From: Suillus spraguei
Lineage: Eukaryota > Basidiomycota > Agaricomycetes > Boletales > Suillaceae
Direction of reading: 5' to 3'
Assembly (NCBI GenBank): GCA_016800925.1
Contig: JABCPU010000229.1
Coordinates: 45,147 to 109,146 of the forward strand
Length of the DNA stretch: 64,000 nt
The notes below the pieces were generated by a model that was given only the letters and a program-made list of their open reading frames with translations, was not told the DNA's origin and searched no databases. Positions 44,285-54,811 of the stretch are shown one piece after another (within the stretch, counting starts at the first letter, position 1; the number at the start of each line of letters is the position of its first letter). The position numbers were made by a program, and so were the translations under genes.

Positions 44285-46790
44285 GAGACAAAAAACTTAC
44301 CATTCTCACTTAAGAACAAATCTCAATCACACTCAGTATTGTGTGAGGAAGTCGAGGATGAGGAAGACCTTATTGCTATTCGAGGTGTGCGCTGGCGGGA
44401 AAAGGATCAGACACCATATCTTCTCGAAGAGATCCCAGACTCACATCTGATGGATTTCCATCCTAACCGCGAGACAAATGAAGAAGCGCTACCCGCATTT
44501 GAGAGTGATGACATCAACGCCGAGAGCGAAGATGATGATGGGAACGACAAAGACCAAGATCTTGATGCCGAGCCTGATGCACGACAAGAGCGCATTGACA
44601 CTCGGCACCCACATTGTTTGTACCTTTGCCAACCCCAACTACTTCCAAATCCTCGTATCAACACCCCATGGAAGGTGCTATACAATAGTCAACATGATAG
44701 AGCCTTCATCACTACAATGGGTGTTGATGTGCCCACCTTCTCCTCACTACTTACTGCAGGCTTTGCGCAAGCCTGGTATGAGACACCAATACCTCGTGAG
44801 GATGTCTCTGCGCATGGAACTCCAAGGATAGATAAACACTCCCTTGATGCTGCAGGGGCACTTGGGCTTGTGCTACATTATCTCAACTCTACTATGCATG
44901 CCATTAGCCTCCAGCAGATCTTTGCTATCATCCCCAGTACTGTCACACGATATCTTCACTTTGGTCTTGGTCTTCTCTTACACACCCTTCGCACTCTACC
45001 TGAAGCCAAAATTCAATGGCCTGGAGGCCTGGATTTTGAGCGCTGTAGTGCACTTGTTGTGGCGCATCACCCCAGACTTGGAGGGGCATTCGGTGTAACG
45101 AACATATTGGCGCTGGGCTTAAAACCCCATATTTTGACACTCGTCTCACGTCTACAGGAGTTACCACTAGTCCATGGCCTTCTTACCCCTTTAGCAGTAC
45201 TGGCGGCATCCCATGCTTACCGCACACCATACTGACTACCGCACCTCGTTCCACGAACCGATGTCCTTCCATGTCCTTGCCGTGTCCACATAGCTCCATT
45301 TGGTGCGTAGTTTGTTTCCTGTTCGATATCACTGATTTCATGGCAAGCATTATTACATGTTGCCTCGTGCCGCAGCACCTCGCACTATGTTTACTTACAG
45401 CGGTTACTACACTCCAGCGCTACTGATCTTGCCTAGAGTATTCCGAGTACATACAAATTAGGATATAAGCACCGTGTACCCCACACGATAAAGCACCTGA
45501 TTTTACACCATCGCATGTACTATAGGTCAGGATTATTGTCTAGCTCTGGATCAACCCAGTAGTGGACATAGTCTTTAAAGTTCCCTTATCGCTCGTTAAT
45601 ACATCACGCTTGTTCTCCGTTACTGCCGGCATACCACTGGACTTTTGATTGTTACTTTTGACTGAACTTCTCACGTTCCGCTACTTTACCGCTGAAAGTA
45701 CCGCGGACTTCTTTACTGTTTCTTTGCACCACTCGCAACCTTACCGCTACTGCTGAGACCACCGCTCGACATTGCTCGCTAGACGCAACTGTTACTGACT
45801 TTATCTCGACGACAGTAGCACCGCAACACATGATGCTAGTTCCGGCGGTATCATCGCTGACCATGGCAACTTACTGCTGACTCGGATGCTTGTTTCACAA
45901 ATAAGTTAGACTTGAACTTGACCATACTAAATAGGCATCCCCCTTTAGGGTCGAACGCTCTTGTTCTTACAAGTGAAGCAGACTAGACGGAGCGCAAGAC
46001 TAACATACTAGTTTAGGCAGTGGTTTATCTACAGCCCAAGCTAGGTTGTATCTTTACATCGGTAGTATTGACGGCCTTAAACTACCTGTTCAAACCTCCG
46101 AGGATGTTGACATTGAGAATGCCACCTTTAATGGGTGGCTCTCCGAGCACTTTATCAGTTCTGTGTTAGCTTTTTCAGCTGAAGGTAAGTTCAATCTTGT
46201 CACTCTAGCCCTGATTAATGACATTACAGGTGTCATTATTGCTGCAAGGTTGAATGCCCTGGGTAGTTGGCACGACTCACATCTTGCTCATCAGATCTAC
46301 GCCTCACTTTGAAACAATACCCCCCCAGGCTACTATATCGTTGCTGACACAGTGTTCCCTCGGGCAGCAATGACATACAGGGCTGAATCCGCGCACCTCT
46401 TAAACAAGGTCAACAGATTCAAGGCTCACTCGCTGAGATTGATGAGCGGTTGGCATTTAATCATGAGCTCCTATCCTACTGGCAGACAGCTGAATGGGGG
46501 ATGCGTGGACTTCAAGGTGCTTTTGGAAGATTGCGTGTACTGCTCAAAATTGCTAACAAAGACTCATAGGGGAATCTTATTGAAATCTGTGTTTGTTTGC
46601 ACAATCTGCATGCAATCTGCGTCAGCATCAATCAAATATGTACGGTGTACCTCAAACAATGGCAGGATACGGTTGATGACATTGCAGTGTGGCAAGATTT
46701 TGAGAACATGTTGATGTCAGAGCAGAGGCAGAAAGATCATGTTACAAGATTCCATGTCATGCTAGAGTACGAGTAGCTTAAGACTTTGAT
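44285..46790 (+). pseudogene. PIF/Harbinger (DDE_Tnp_4) transposase, split by a solo LTR
   Basis: The N-terminal part is open: EEVEDEEDLIAIRGVRWREK, an acidic stretch, NPRINTPWKVLYNSQHDRAF, SLDAAGALGLVLHYLNSTM, and TLPEAKIQWPGGLDFERCSA, VVAHHPRLGGAFG. There LTR B (45093-46058) interrupts it. It resumes SIDGLKLPVQTSEDVDIENA (first catalytic Asp), TFNGWLSEHFISSVLAFSAE, a 47-nt or so intron, then IIAARLNALGSWHDSHLAHQ and PPGYYIVADTVFPRG. After a TGA near 46310 and a shift it reads SYWQTAEWGMRGLQGAFGRL (Glu) and ICVCLHNLHAI, with further stops (46393, 46568). So the DDE residues are recognisable but the gene is dead twice over: by insertion and by point decay. Confidence 0.85.
45093..46058 (+). 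mobile_element. Solo LTR family B (966 bp) with 4-bp TSD
   Basis: TGTAACGAACATATTGG...TTGTATCTTTACA. TCGG flanks both ends (45089-45092, 46059-46062). Removing it and one TCGG restores the PIF transposase reading GAFGSIDGLKLP exactly. Contains a TATA-like GGATATAAGCACC near 45460. The same family occurs at 7943-10023. Confidence 0.9.
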
Positions 46791-46875
46791 TACAGAACTG
46801 AACTATGACAAAAATGACATCTATTTCTATCTATATAAGCTGTGCGAGTGCCATGAGTGAGAGAGCACCAGCAGT

Positions 46876-47645
46876 GGAATAGAGGAGAGCAGTTGGGCCG
46901 GACTCAGGGTTAGATTGGGTGGTGGTGGAATAGAGGAGAGCAGTTGGGCTGGAGAATAGAGGAGAGCAGTTGGGCCGGACTCATAGGGTTAATGTCATGA
47001 ATTTCAAATACAAATCATTATTCTTTCCTCAATTTCCCTAAAGCATCTGAACCCAGCGCTAAGACAAATCCTAACCCTATTGAAATCCCTATATCCGCTT
47101 CTATAACTGAACTCCCTGATGAAGATGAAGAGATCTTCTATGATGCTATTGGATAAGATAAGATAAGATAGTATCACGTGATCCTAGAACCTTCTAGAAT
47201 ATGATGTCATAACTATGTCACAACTATCATATCGTACAATTCTCACTTCTATTTTATGATTGGCTAATAGTTTCAGACTCAGTTTATATCTCAGTTTCAA
47301 TATGTGTATATAGTTAGCTAGTTTCGCTGTAGTAGTTCTTTAGTTCAAACCTCTTGTATCTACACTGTAGCAATCCAAGACATCCTTGCTCCTCTCTCTA
47401 GTGATAACCTTTGTTTGAGTCCTAGTCTCTGCCCTTGCATTAATTCATTTGTGGGCTGTGACAGTTAGATAGGGTGGAGGTGGAATAGAGGAGAAAAGTT
47501 GGGCTGGACTCATAGGATTAGATAGGGTGGAGGTGGAATAGAGGAGAGCAGTTGGGCTGGGGAATAGAGGAGAGCAGTTGGGCTGAGGAATAGAGGAGAG
47601 CAGTTGGGCTGGACTCATAGGGTTAGTTAGGGTGAAGGTGCAAGT
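46876..47645 (+). repeat. Minisatellite split by an LTR
   Basis: Repeats of GGAATAGAGGAGAGCAGTTG followed by GGCT or GGCC, with variable linkers GGACTCATAGGGTTAG and ATAGGGTGGAGGT, occur at 46876-46992 (three units) and 47464-47645 (five units). The gap between is a solo LTR (46993-47463). Confidence 0.8.
46993..47463 (+). mobile_element. Solo LTR family E (471 bp) inside the minisatellite
   Basis: TGTCATG...CTGTGACA; ends are inverted (TGTCA/TGACA). Flanks GTTAA (46988-46992) and GTTAG (47464-47468) form a 5-bp duplication with one mismatch. Interior holds a GATAA microsatellite (47153-47170) and TATA-like GTATATAG near 47307. No ORF. Confidence 0.7.
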
Positions 47646-47736
47646 GGAGGTGCAAAACAACTACTATTCAAGCTGCACAGGTACATTGAAACATGATACT
47701 TATCTAAGCTGCGCGAGTACAGGAAGCAAGAAACTA

Positions 47737-49378
47737 CACCTCAGCTGACTTGATTGACAGGACTTCCACATCAACCTCTCCCTCACTCTTGATGTCTGTA
47801 ACCACTTGCACCTTTTCCTTCTTAGAATGAACAACAGCACTAAGTGGGTGCCCTGTGCCACGCGAATGGGGTCTTGATGCCCAGTGGTGGTGGGCAAAGC
47901 GAGGGGAAGGTGTGGTACCAAAAGGAGGAGGACTAGAATGGTCATATCGAGGAGGGAGGCCTGAAGCGTCAGACTCTGGGGTTTCTGGATCGCTGTGCCA
48001 GATGACACATTGGCCTCCGTCAGGGTAATATGTGTAGTCAGCCTGTTTTGGTTTCTGTTTGCACTGGTAATGAGATTTGGAAGCTGCAGTAGCAGGCTGG
48101 TGCATCTGCATCATCTCTAGATGAAGCTGGGTAAGGTCGCACTCGCATTCTGCATCGTAGAGTTTGGCTTGCAACTCAAATAGTTGGGACCATAATTTCT
48201 CCATGATGGCATTTGTGTCATGCAGCTGCTGTCCCTGGGAAAGCAACTGCGTGTTTGCAAGGGTCCTGGTTGCATGATCCTCGTCCCGAGCTTGCTGAGC
48301 AGCAGGGTTAAAGGCCCCATTGATGCAAGAAAGCAGCTCTGAGGCTGCTGCACCTTGGTGATGTGGCGCAGGAGCTTCTGTACGAGTGGCATGGGTGACT
48401 GCAGGGGACATACTTTGCACCTTCACAGGTGCATCATTACAATTCAATTTGTCATCATCGTAGTCCGAATCATTTAGATCGCGCATCCCAGCACGCTCAT
48501 TGATGTGTGCATCAATTTCATGGGCACAAGTCACATTGGGAGGACACACTCCATTGCCAGTGGGCTTTGTGGTCTTCACAAACTGTTGTGGTACATTAGA
48601 ATGCTATTGTAGAATAGAACAAACTTTACCTGTTTGAATTTGGTTTCGAGTGACTGAGCTTTACAATGAGGGCGGTCGTGGCATGTTGCCCACTGCGTGG
48701 ACTTCGAGTGGACTACTTGCCACCCTTTCTGGCCCAGAGGCAGCTCATCTTGGACAAGGTCCAGCAGGGCCTTGATGTCTGCTGAGCTGTAATTGTTAGA
48801 ACTGTTTGGGCGACCATGCTTAGACCGTGCGTCATCCTCATCCTCGAGGATGTGCTTTTGAGGGAGGTCCATGTTAGTATTCTCTTTTCCCTTGCCTTTC
48901 ACGACTCTGGTTGCAGTCTTGTGACGCGCCCCACCAGTTTTGAGAGCAGCGGTGTATCCATGACACTCAGCTATGACCAATGGGTCACAAAGGTCTCGGT
49001 CAGGTGAATCTGGGAGAGGGATACAAGCAGGGTCCTGGTGTGTGCTAGACAGTGTGTGGTGGAATGCAGACAGTGAGGGTGGCAGTGACAAGTGAGGTGG
49101 AGAGAAGTTTGCTGGAGTGGTGAGTCTATACATAGAGTCTGCAGCTGCATGTCTCTGCAAGGTGATAAGTACAGTGTGAATGTCAAAGAATGACAAAATC
49201 TTACCTCATATGCCTGAGAGCCTTCAGACCGCTGCATGCAAGTGACAGTCTGTGCAATCCCTGGGTGGGCCCACCACTTTCCTAAGTCATCACACATATA
49301 TGCATTCCCTGCACCATCATAGTGCAACTTGGGAATCACCTGGCTATTACATTGGGAGAGAATAGTAGTATCAGACAT
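47737..49378 (-). CDS. DUF6818-type (SANT-like) protein
   Basis: The ATG at 49378 gives MSDTTILSQCNSQVIPKLHY and GNAYMCDDLGKWWAHPGIAQ. An intron (about 49144-49204) leads to a Ser/Pro-rich exon and then NNYSSADIKALLDLVQDELP, LGQKGWQVVHSKSTQWA and AQSLETKFKQ, the pattern of the DUF6818 domain, a predicted Myb/SANT-like helical fold found in large families in Agaricomycetes and oomycetes. After another intron (about 48577-48630) the domain continues KTTKPTGNGVCPPNVTCAHE, IDAHINERAGMRDLNDSDYD. A coiled coil (MEKLWSQLFELQAKLYDAEC) and a disordered tail follow, ending VLSIKSAEV at 47737. All three exons look intact. Function unknown; such genes often sit near transposons, and a role in element DNA binding is conceivable but unproven. 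Confidence 0.7.
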
Positions 49379-50263
49379 TGAACGGACTCTGAGTGTTTGA
49401 GTTACTTACCTTGTGGCTACCAGTACACAACCTTTATATGCTAGAAGTGTATGTTGAGCCGTCAGATGCAAGGGGTGGGCATATTCATAGTAAAAAAATA
49501 GTCATGGACCCTGCGCTGGTAACAGTGCAACGGGAGCGCACAAAGCCAAAAGGAAGAGAATACAATGGTGCCGGCTTGATTTTGACTGTTCAAGAGGAAG
49601 TTTTTACAGATAGAATGTAAGAAGTGATGAGAAATCAATACTACTAGGTCGCATTGGGTGATATTAGAGGCAACAGTGGCATACAGGTCAGGTAGGCACT
49701 CCATTAGTGGGCACAGAGAACTGGGGATGTCGTGCTAGGCACTTAGAATCACCTAGATAGTGGCGGGAGAGAAAGACTTTAGCGTACTCAACAAAAAGTT
49801 AAAATGTACCTCAGTATTACTGTGCGAGGTGCCGCATTGTGTGACATGCATCTCAAGCAAGGCTGATTATGTCAGCGGATATCGCTGGCATTAGTGGCCT
49901 AAAATGGATATAAGTCATCTGTAAAGTCTATTGGGGGGGTACCCCCCCAATAGAATTAAGGTTTATTTGGGGGGGTAGATGACACATGGTTACGAACTGA
50001 CTGTAAATGAACAGCGGCATTGCAGCACACCTGCCTAATAAGGGTAAATATATGATATGATATTCTAATCAGAATATTTCAGCCTACGGAAAGTCATCCA
50101 TTACTTTCTATTGTAATATACAGGAAAGAAGCATTGGGCTTACAAAATCTGACAATATTGACTAATATTCAAGTCTCACCGGTTTGCTGATGGTAGAGTA
50201 GAAAAAAATCAGTTGTACAGCCTGTACTATGTTATTGCAGACAATCATTTATGCGATTACACA
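49379..50263. other. Intergenic region with a G7/C7 perfect palindrome
   Basis: No convincing gene. 49928-49953 is a perfect 26-bp palindrome (CTATT, seven G, TA, seven C, AATAG), followed at about 49967 by a further run of seven G. The rest is AT-rich. Confidence 0.5.
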
Positions 50264-50696
50264 ATGCCTCCTGCCGCTGCACTTGCCAGGCGCTCTGTCC
50301 CATCCTTTATAACTGACAATTTCAATCATGGCAAGAAGGTTGATAACAAATCTGGACGCTACTACTAGTCTTGTAAACACTGTCCAGATGGGCCCTTCAC
50401 ATCCAAGGTCGTGACAACCAACTCCCAAACCATCTTATTCACAGACTCAGAACATTGATGATGATCTTGCAGGTCCTGAATCAATATCACTTGATGAGAT
50501 TGATGCAGCATTTGCCCTGCTGGAACATGAAAAAGAATCCATGGAACAAGTACTGATTGACAGATTGGATGAAGTGTTGGAAGGTCAGGTTTATGATTTT
50601 GTGGAGTTGGAGTGTGTTGACCAAGGTCTTCTACCAAAATTTGTTGATGACGAGATCATAGTAGTTGATCATAGCGCAAAAGACGATGAACAGTAG
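50264..50696 (+). pseudogene. Fragment of a zinc-finger transposase N-terminus (hAT-like?)
   Basis: The ATG at 50264 reads PSFITDNFNHGKKVDNKSGR, YY, stop, SCKHCPDGPFTSKV, a CxxC half-finger of the sort that begins BED-type fingers of mushroom hAT transposases. A shift leads to DDDLAGPESISLDEIDAAFA, LLEHEKESMEQVLIDRLDEV and ends DHSAKDDEQ at 50696. No catalytic part is attached. Assignment to hAT is tentative. Confidence 0.35.
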
Positions 50697-51140
50697 GATG
50701 TGGACATGCTGATGCTCTTCTGATGGTGTTTCTTGGTGACACTTACCATACATTGTCATATACATAGCTTTGTAGCTAGTGTTGCTGTCGAGGCGAGTTC
50801 AATTTGATGTGAAATCGGCTTGCTTCAAAAATGACTAAATTTGTTACAACTCGAAAGTCAGATTTGAATCGAGTTGCAACTTGTTTGAGTTCGCAATTTA
50901 CAATCGATTTAGTGTACTTCATAGCCATACATCATAATCCCCTGTGAATGACCCCAGACCAATATGAATATGAGCTGCAGCAGACTTGTAAATGCTCCTT
51001 CAACATTAAAGTAATTTTCTAGATATTTACTCTTGGCTGTTCTCTGAATTGAGACCCTGGCTGGACCCTCAGTGACTGCCAAATGGTCCATAAAAAAACT
51101 TAAATAGCTCAGAATTGCTGCGAGCAATACTTTTGACCCC
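50697..51140. other. Intergenic, AT-rich, with CGATT/GAATCG motifs
   Basis: No gene. 50790-50910 has several imperfect inverted GAGTTC/GAACTC and GATT-GAATC motifs; similar motif clusters occur near 60830 and 61670, so these may be remains of transposon subterminal regions. Confidence 0.3.
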
Positions 51141-54100
51141 ATGTCTTCATAGCAGAATGCTGGTCAGTGGTCATTTTCCCATCTCAGTCCTCCTGAACAA
51201 CCCTTCCACTCAAATTCTTGCCAAAGCACACTGTCGCCACTTCAGACCTCAAGTGGATCCTTTGAATCACTTCGCAACATCCATCTCACCTGGTCCAACA
51301 ACTCCTGCCTCTGATGACAGCTTTTCACATTACCATCCTCTGCCTGCACAAGATTCTCATTTGTCATATGGATATAATCCTACATTGATGCAGGAAATGC
51401 TTCCACAAAATTTTCACATGATGCATGCAATGTGGGGACCACCTCTGAATCAATACCAATCTAACCCACCCTTACATTCACCTGCTGGGCTCGGACTTGG
51501 ACAACTACTGATGCAACACAGTCTTATTGTCATGGATGCACCCCTTCAGAACACAACTGATGAGGTGGTCAATACAGGTGCAACAGGAAAAAGAGGCTGA
51601 AAACGCAAAAATGCAGCTAGTGGAACTGCACCTACTCAAAAACAACAAAGATGACCACCAGCACAGCTGTTATTGCACCAGCAACAGCAGCAGCTGTGTG
51701 TGGAGTTGGACCTGTGCCCAACACATCATCCTCTGAGTCTGTATCAACTGGCAAGCTCCCAATCACAACAGCTGCTCCAACTGAGTCAGGACCTGTTCCT
51801 CAAGTGTGTTATATACCATACTTCTGATCTCAGATCCGATCAGATCCGATCAATCCTACTTCCGTCCAGTCCACAGATCCTGTCCGGATCACCCATCTTA
51901 AAGTGCCCACTTCTTGCACTCTAACTCCCTTGTGGATATCTGCGTCTATCCCCTTTTGTCATTCCTCCTGTTTCCGGTATTCCAGCTGTGTATATTTCCA
52001 TGCTGTTTCACTGATCCATTACCTGTGTTTCATTTCCGACTCGTGCTTACTGATCCGCTGTGCATTAACTAATAGACTTCCATTATACATTGTACATAGC
52101 CCTCGGTCCTGGACTTGTTGATTATCCGTGCTAGATACTTACAGTATATAAACCACTTGTAGATCTTCGTAGAACCTTAATTCAAATATCATCTTAGATT
52201 CTGCTCATTCTGTTCCTCCGGACTTGAGTTACTTCTGACTCCAGTTTATCTTCCGAGACTTAGGATTGATTCCTACAGTCTATATCTCCAACTCTACCTT
52301 CAGTAGTCTACCTCTGTTAGTTTCTAGTTAAGGGACCCGTTCCAAGACTAGTCTTAATCCTCGTTCCATCTCCACATTCTGGATAACCTTCGGACATCTG
52401 GATCTGCCATGCTACCACTTCCGGATCTTCAGATGTTTATCCTCCCTCTGAAATAAGGGGCATTACTCGGAAAGGGGGCACAGTGCACGAACTGAGGCCA
52501 AAGCCCTTTGGATCTTTCACCCTTTGAGTACGGTCTTAACAAAGTGAAACAGCAACGAGATACAAAAGTTGCTGCCTCCAATGTCTGGTACTTCATGTGG
52601 GCAGTAGACTCCCCAGAGAAACCTGAAAAAATGCCAGAGAATCAGCCAAGACCAATGAACAAGCCCAACTCACTATATGTTGCTTGTCGACTCTGCGGGT
52701 GAGTGGCACTCGGTTCTACTGGTCATGGTCAGACACTCAAAATATTCAGTGACAATGAGGAGAATGCACGGTGGAAAGTTTATAAAGTTGGTGATGGCAT
52801 GACATCAACCTGCCAAAATCACTTGCACAAGCATGGACAACGCGGGAGGGACATTTGTGCAATTATAGGACTCAAAAATTGTGAGGAGGACTCTGGCAAG
52901 CAAATTCAAAGTGTTGCATTTACGATCAAGATGTTCTATCATTTGCTCATGAAGTGGATAGTTGTCGATGATCAAGTAAGTAATATTTTAAATCACACCA
53001 TAAACTTACTAAGCATCTGTGTTGGATGTACTTGCAGTCCTTCAATGTCGTCGAATGTCCTGAATTTTGTGACCTCCTTTTGTACCTTGGAGAAGGCAAG
53101 ATACAGGACAAGAACCTCCCACACTGCTGTCACCGCACCAAACTGACTGAAATGATTCTCAAGGAGTTCTGGACAGAGTATCACAAAGTGAAAACTGATC
53201 TCAAGGTACAGTGCACCGACAAATTAAATTTTGATTGTGTTTGCACTAAATAGTATTGATTTCACCTCAGAATGCTCTTGGTCGCATATCTCACACCACT
53301 GACCTTTGGAGTGATCCAAACCTTGATAGTTTCATGGCTCATGATCTGAAAGGTGTCCTAGTGTTCAAAACACATCTTGTAGCATTTCGTTTTATCACAG
53401 GGGCTCATACAGGTGCACACCTTGGACAAGAATTCCTTAAGATCACCAATGAACTTGAAACCAGTAACAAGGTATGGGTATTTTTCATGTTTGTGCTATA
53501 GTTCACACTCATGAGTCACAATTGCACAGCTTGGTCAGATCACCATGGACAACGCATCCAACAACAACACACTTATGGTAGTAATCGAGGAGGAGCTCAC
53601 ACGGAGAGATATTCCATTTGATCACAATGGTAACCATCAGCAGTAAGCTGATATTGAATGTCACAAAAATTTTCACTAACCAATCACTAGGTGCTTTCTG
53701 CATGTCGTTAACCTCGCAGTGCAAGCAATCCTTACAGAACTAAAGAAGAACCCTTGCCTTCCTGTTCTCGCAGCCTCAACTAATCCTGTCAACCAGTCAG
53801 CACTTCATGCCTATGCCAGAACACTAGCAACTGATCCAGTAGGACAATGTTGTGGAATTGTTTCAGCTTGCCACTCATCTGGGCAACACCGTCATCGTCT
53901 CCAGGCTGTGATCCAAGAAGGCAATTCAAATGGGTTCTGGAGAGGGAAGCTTTTTGATGGAAAGACCATGCTACCGGTTGTACAGTTGCTGCGTGACTGC
54001 ATAACTAGATGGTCATCAACATTCAACATGGTTGATAGAGTGCTAACACTAAACCCAGTATGTACTCTGAAATTTGAATGCTACCATTAATGTTCACACT

Positions 54101-54604
54101 AACTCTCTGTCAAAGGCAATTCAATCTTTCTTACTCGAGACACAGAACGCTGACATTTCAGACCTCTCCATGGATACGAAGGACATTGACGTTCTTCGCG
54201 ACATACATCAAGTTATCGAGGTTCCTCACGTGGCACAGGAACTCCTCTCTTCGGAGCGGGCACCAACCCTATCAATGGCCCTGCCTGCTTATGAAGTGCT
54301 CAAAGGCCAGTGGACCCAATTACAAAGCACAATATGGGAGTTATCCCACTATATTGGTGTCGGTCTTGATAAACTACAGCAGTACATCAATGAAGGAAGG
54401 AAAACATGCATATATGCACTTTCAATGAGTGTGTTCAATTTTTTTTTCACTTGTCAAGCCACCAGTAGTGACTTTTTCACAGTTATTAACCCAAGCATCA
54501 AACTTGAGTGGTTGAAGGAGCACTGGGAGGCAGAGGACATTGAAAATGCTCGAGAATGGATCCTACAAGCAGTGCATCTTTTTTTTTCTGCATGTTGCAG
54601 ATGA
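51141..54604 (+). pseudogene. hAT-family transposase, interrupted and 3'-truncated
   Basis: Starts at ATG 51141 (MSS, then TAG, then QNAGQWSFSHLSPPEQPFHS), a disordered N-terminus with a frameshift near 51295 and GKRGRKRKNAASGTAPTQKQ. LTR D then interrupts it (51807-52480). It resumes AASNVWYFMWAVDSPEKPEK and a BED-like region (YVACRLCG, STCQNHLHKHG). The RNase H-like core follows: RISHTTDLWSDPNLDSFMAH (first Asp), GQITMDNASNNNTLM (second Asp), CFLHVVNLAVQAILTELKK (the C..H motif) and LRDCITRWSSTFNMVDRVL. The end reads LEWLKEHWEAEDIENAREW. The third acidic residue region and the C-terminal hAT dimerisation domain are gone. Four or more small introns are recognisable. Confidence 0.8.
51807..52480 (+). 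mobile_element. Solo LTR family D (674 bp) inside the hAT gene
   Basis: TGTTATATACC...GAAAGGGGGCA with flanks AAGTG (51802-51806) and CAGTG (52481-52485), a 5-bp duplication with one mismatch. It has a TATA-like GTATATAAACC near 52145 and no ORF. A tandem CAGATCCGAT is present near its start (51831-51850). Confidence 0.65.
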
Positions 54605-54811
54605 CTATGGAAAGCCAGAGCACCGTGCTCATTTGCCAGAGCACCGTGCTCACGTGCATTGCCTTATTAGGCAAAAAGTTTCGACGGGACTCCAGACACG
54701 CCTTGGAGCCAACCCAGTATTTGCACCTAGTAAAACAAGTGACTACGAAGTATAATTTCAACCTCGAAAAACGACGGTCCAGTCACGAAGTACACTAACA
54801 CAATTCGAATA

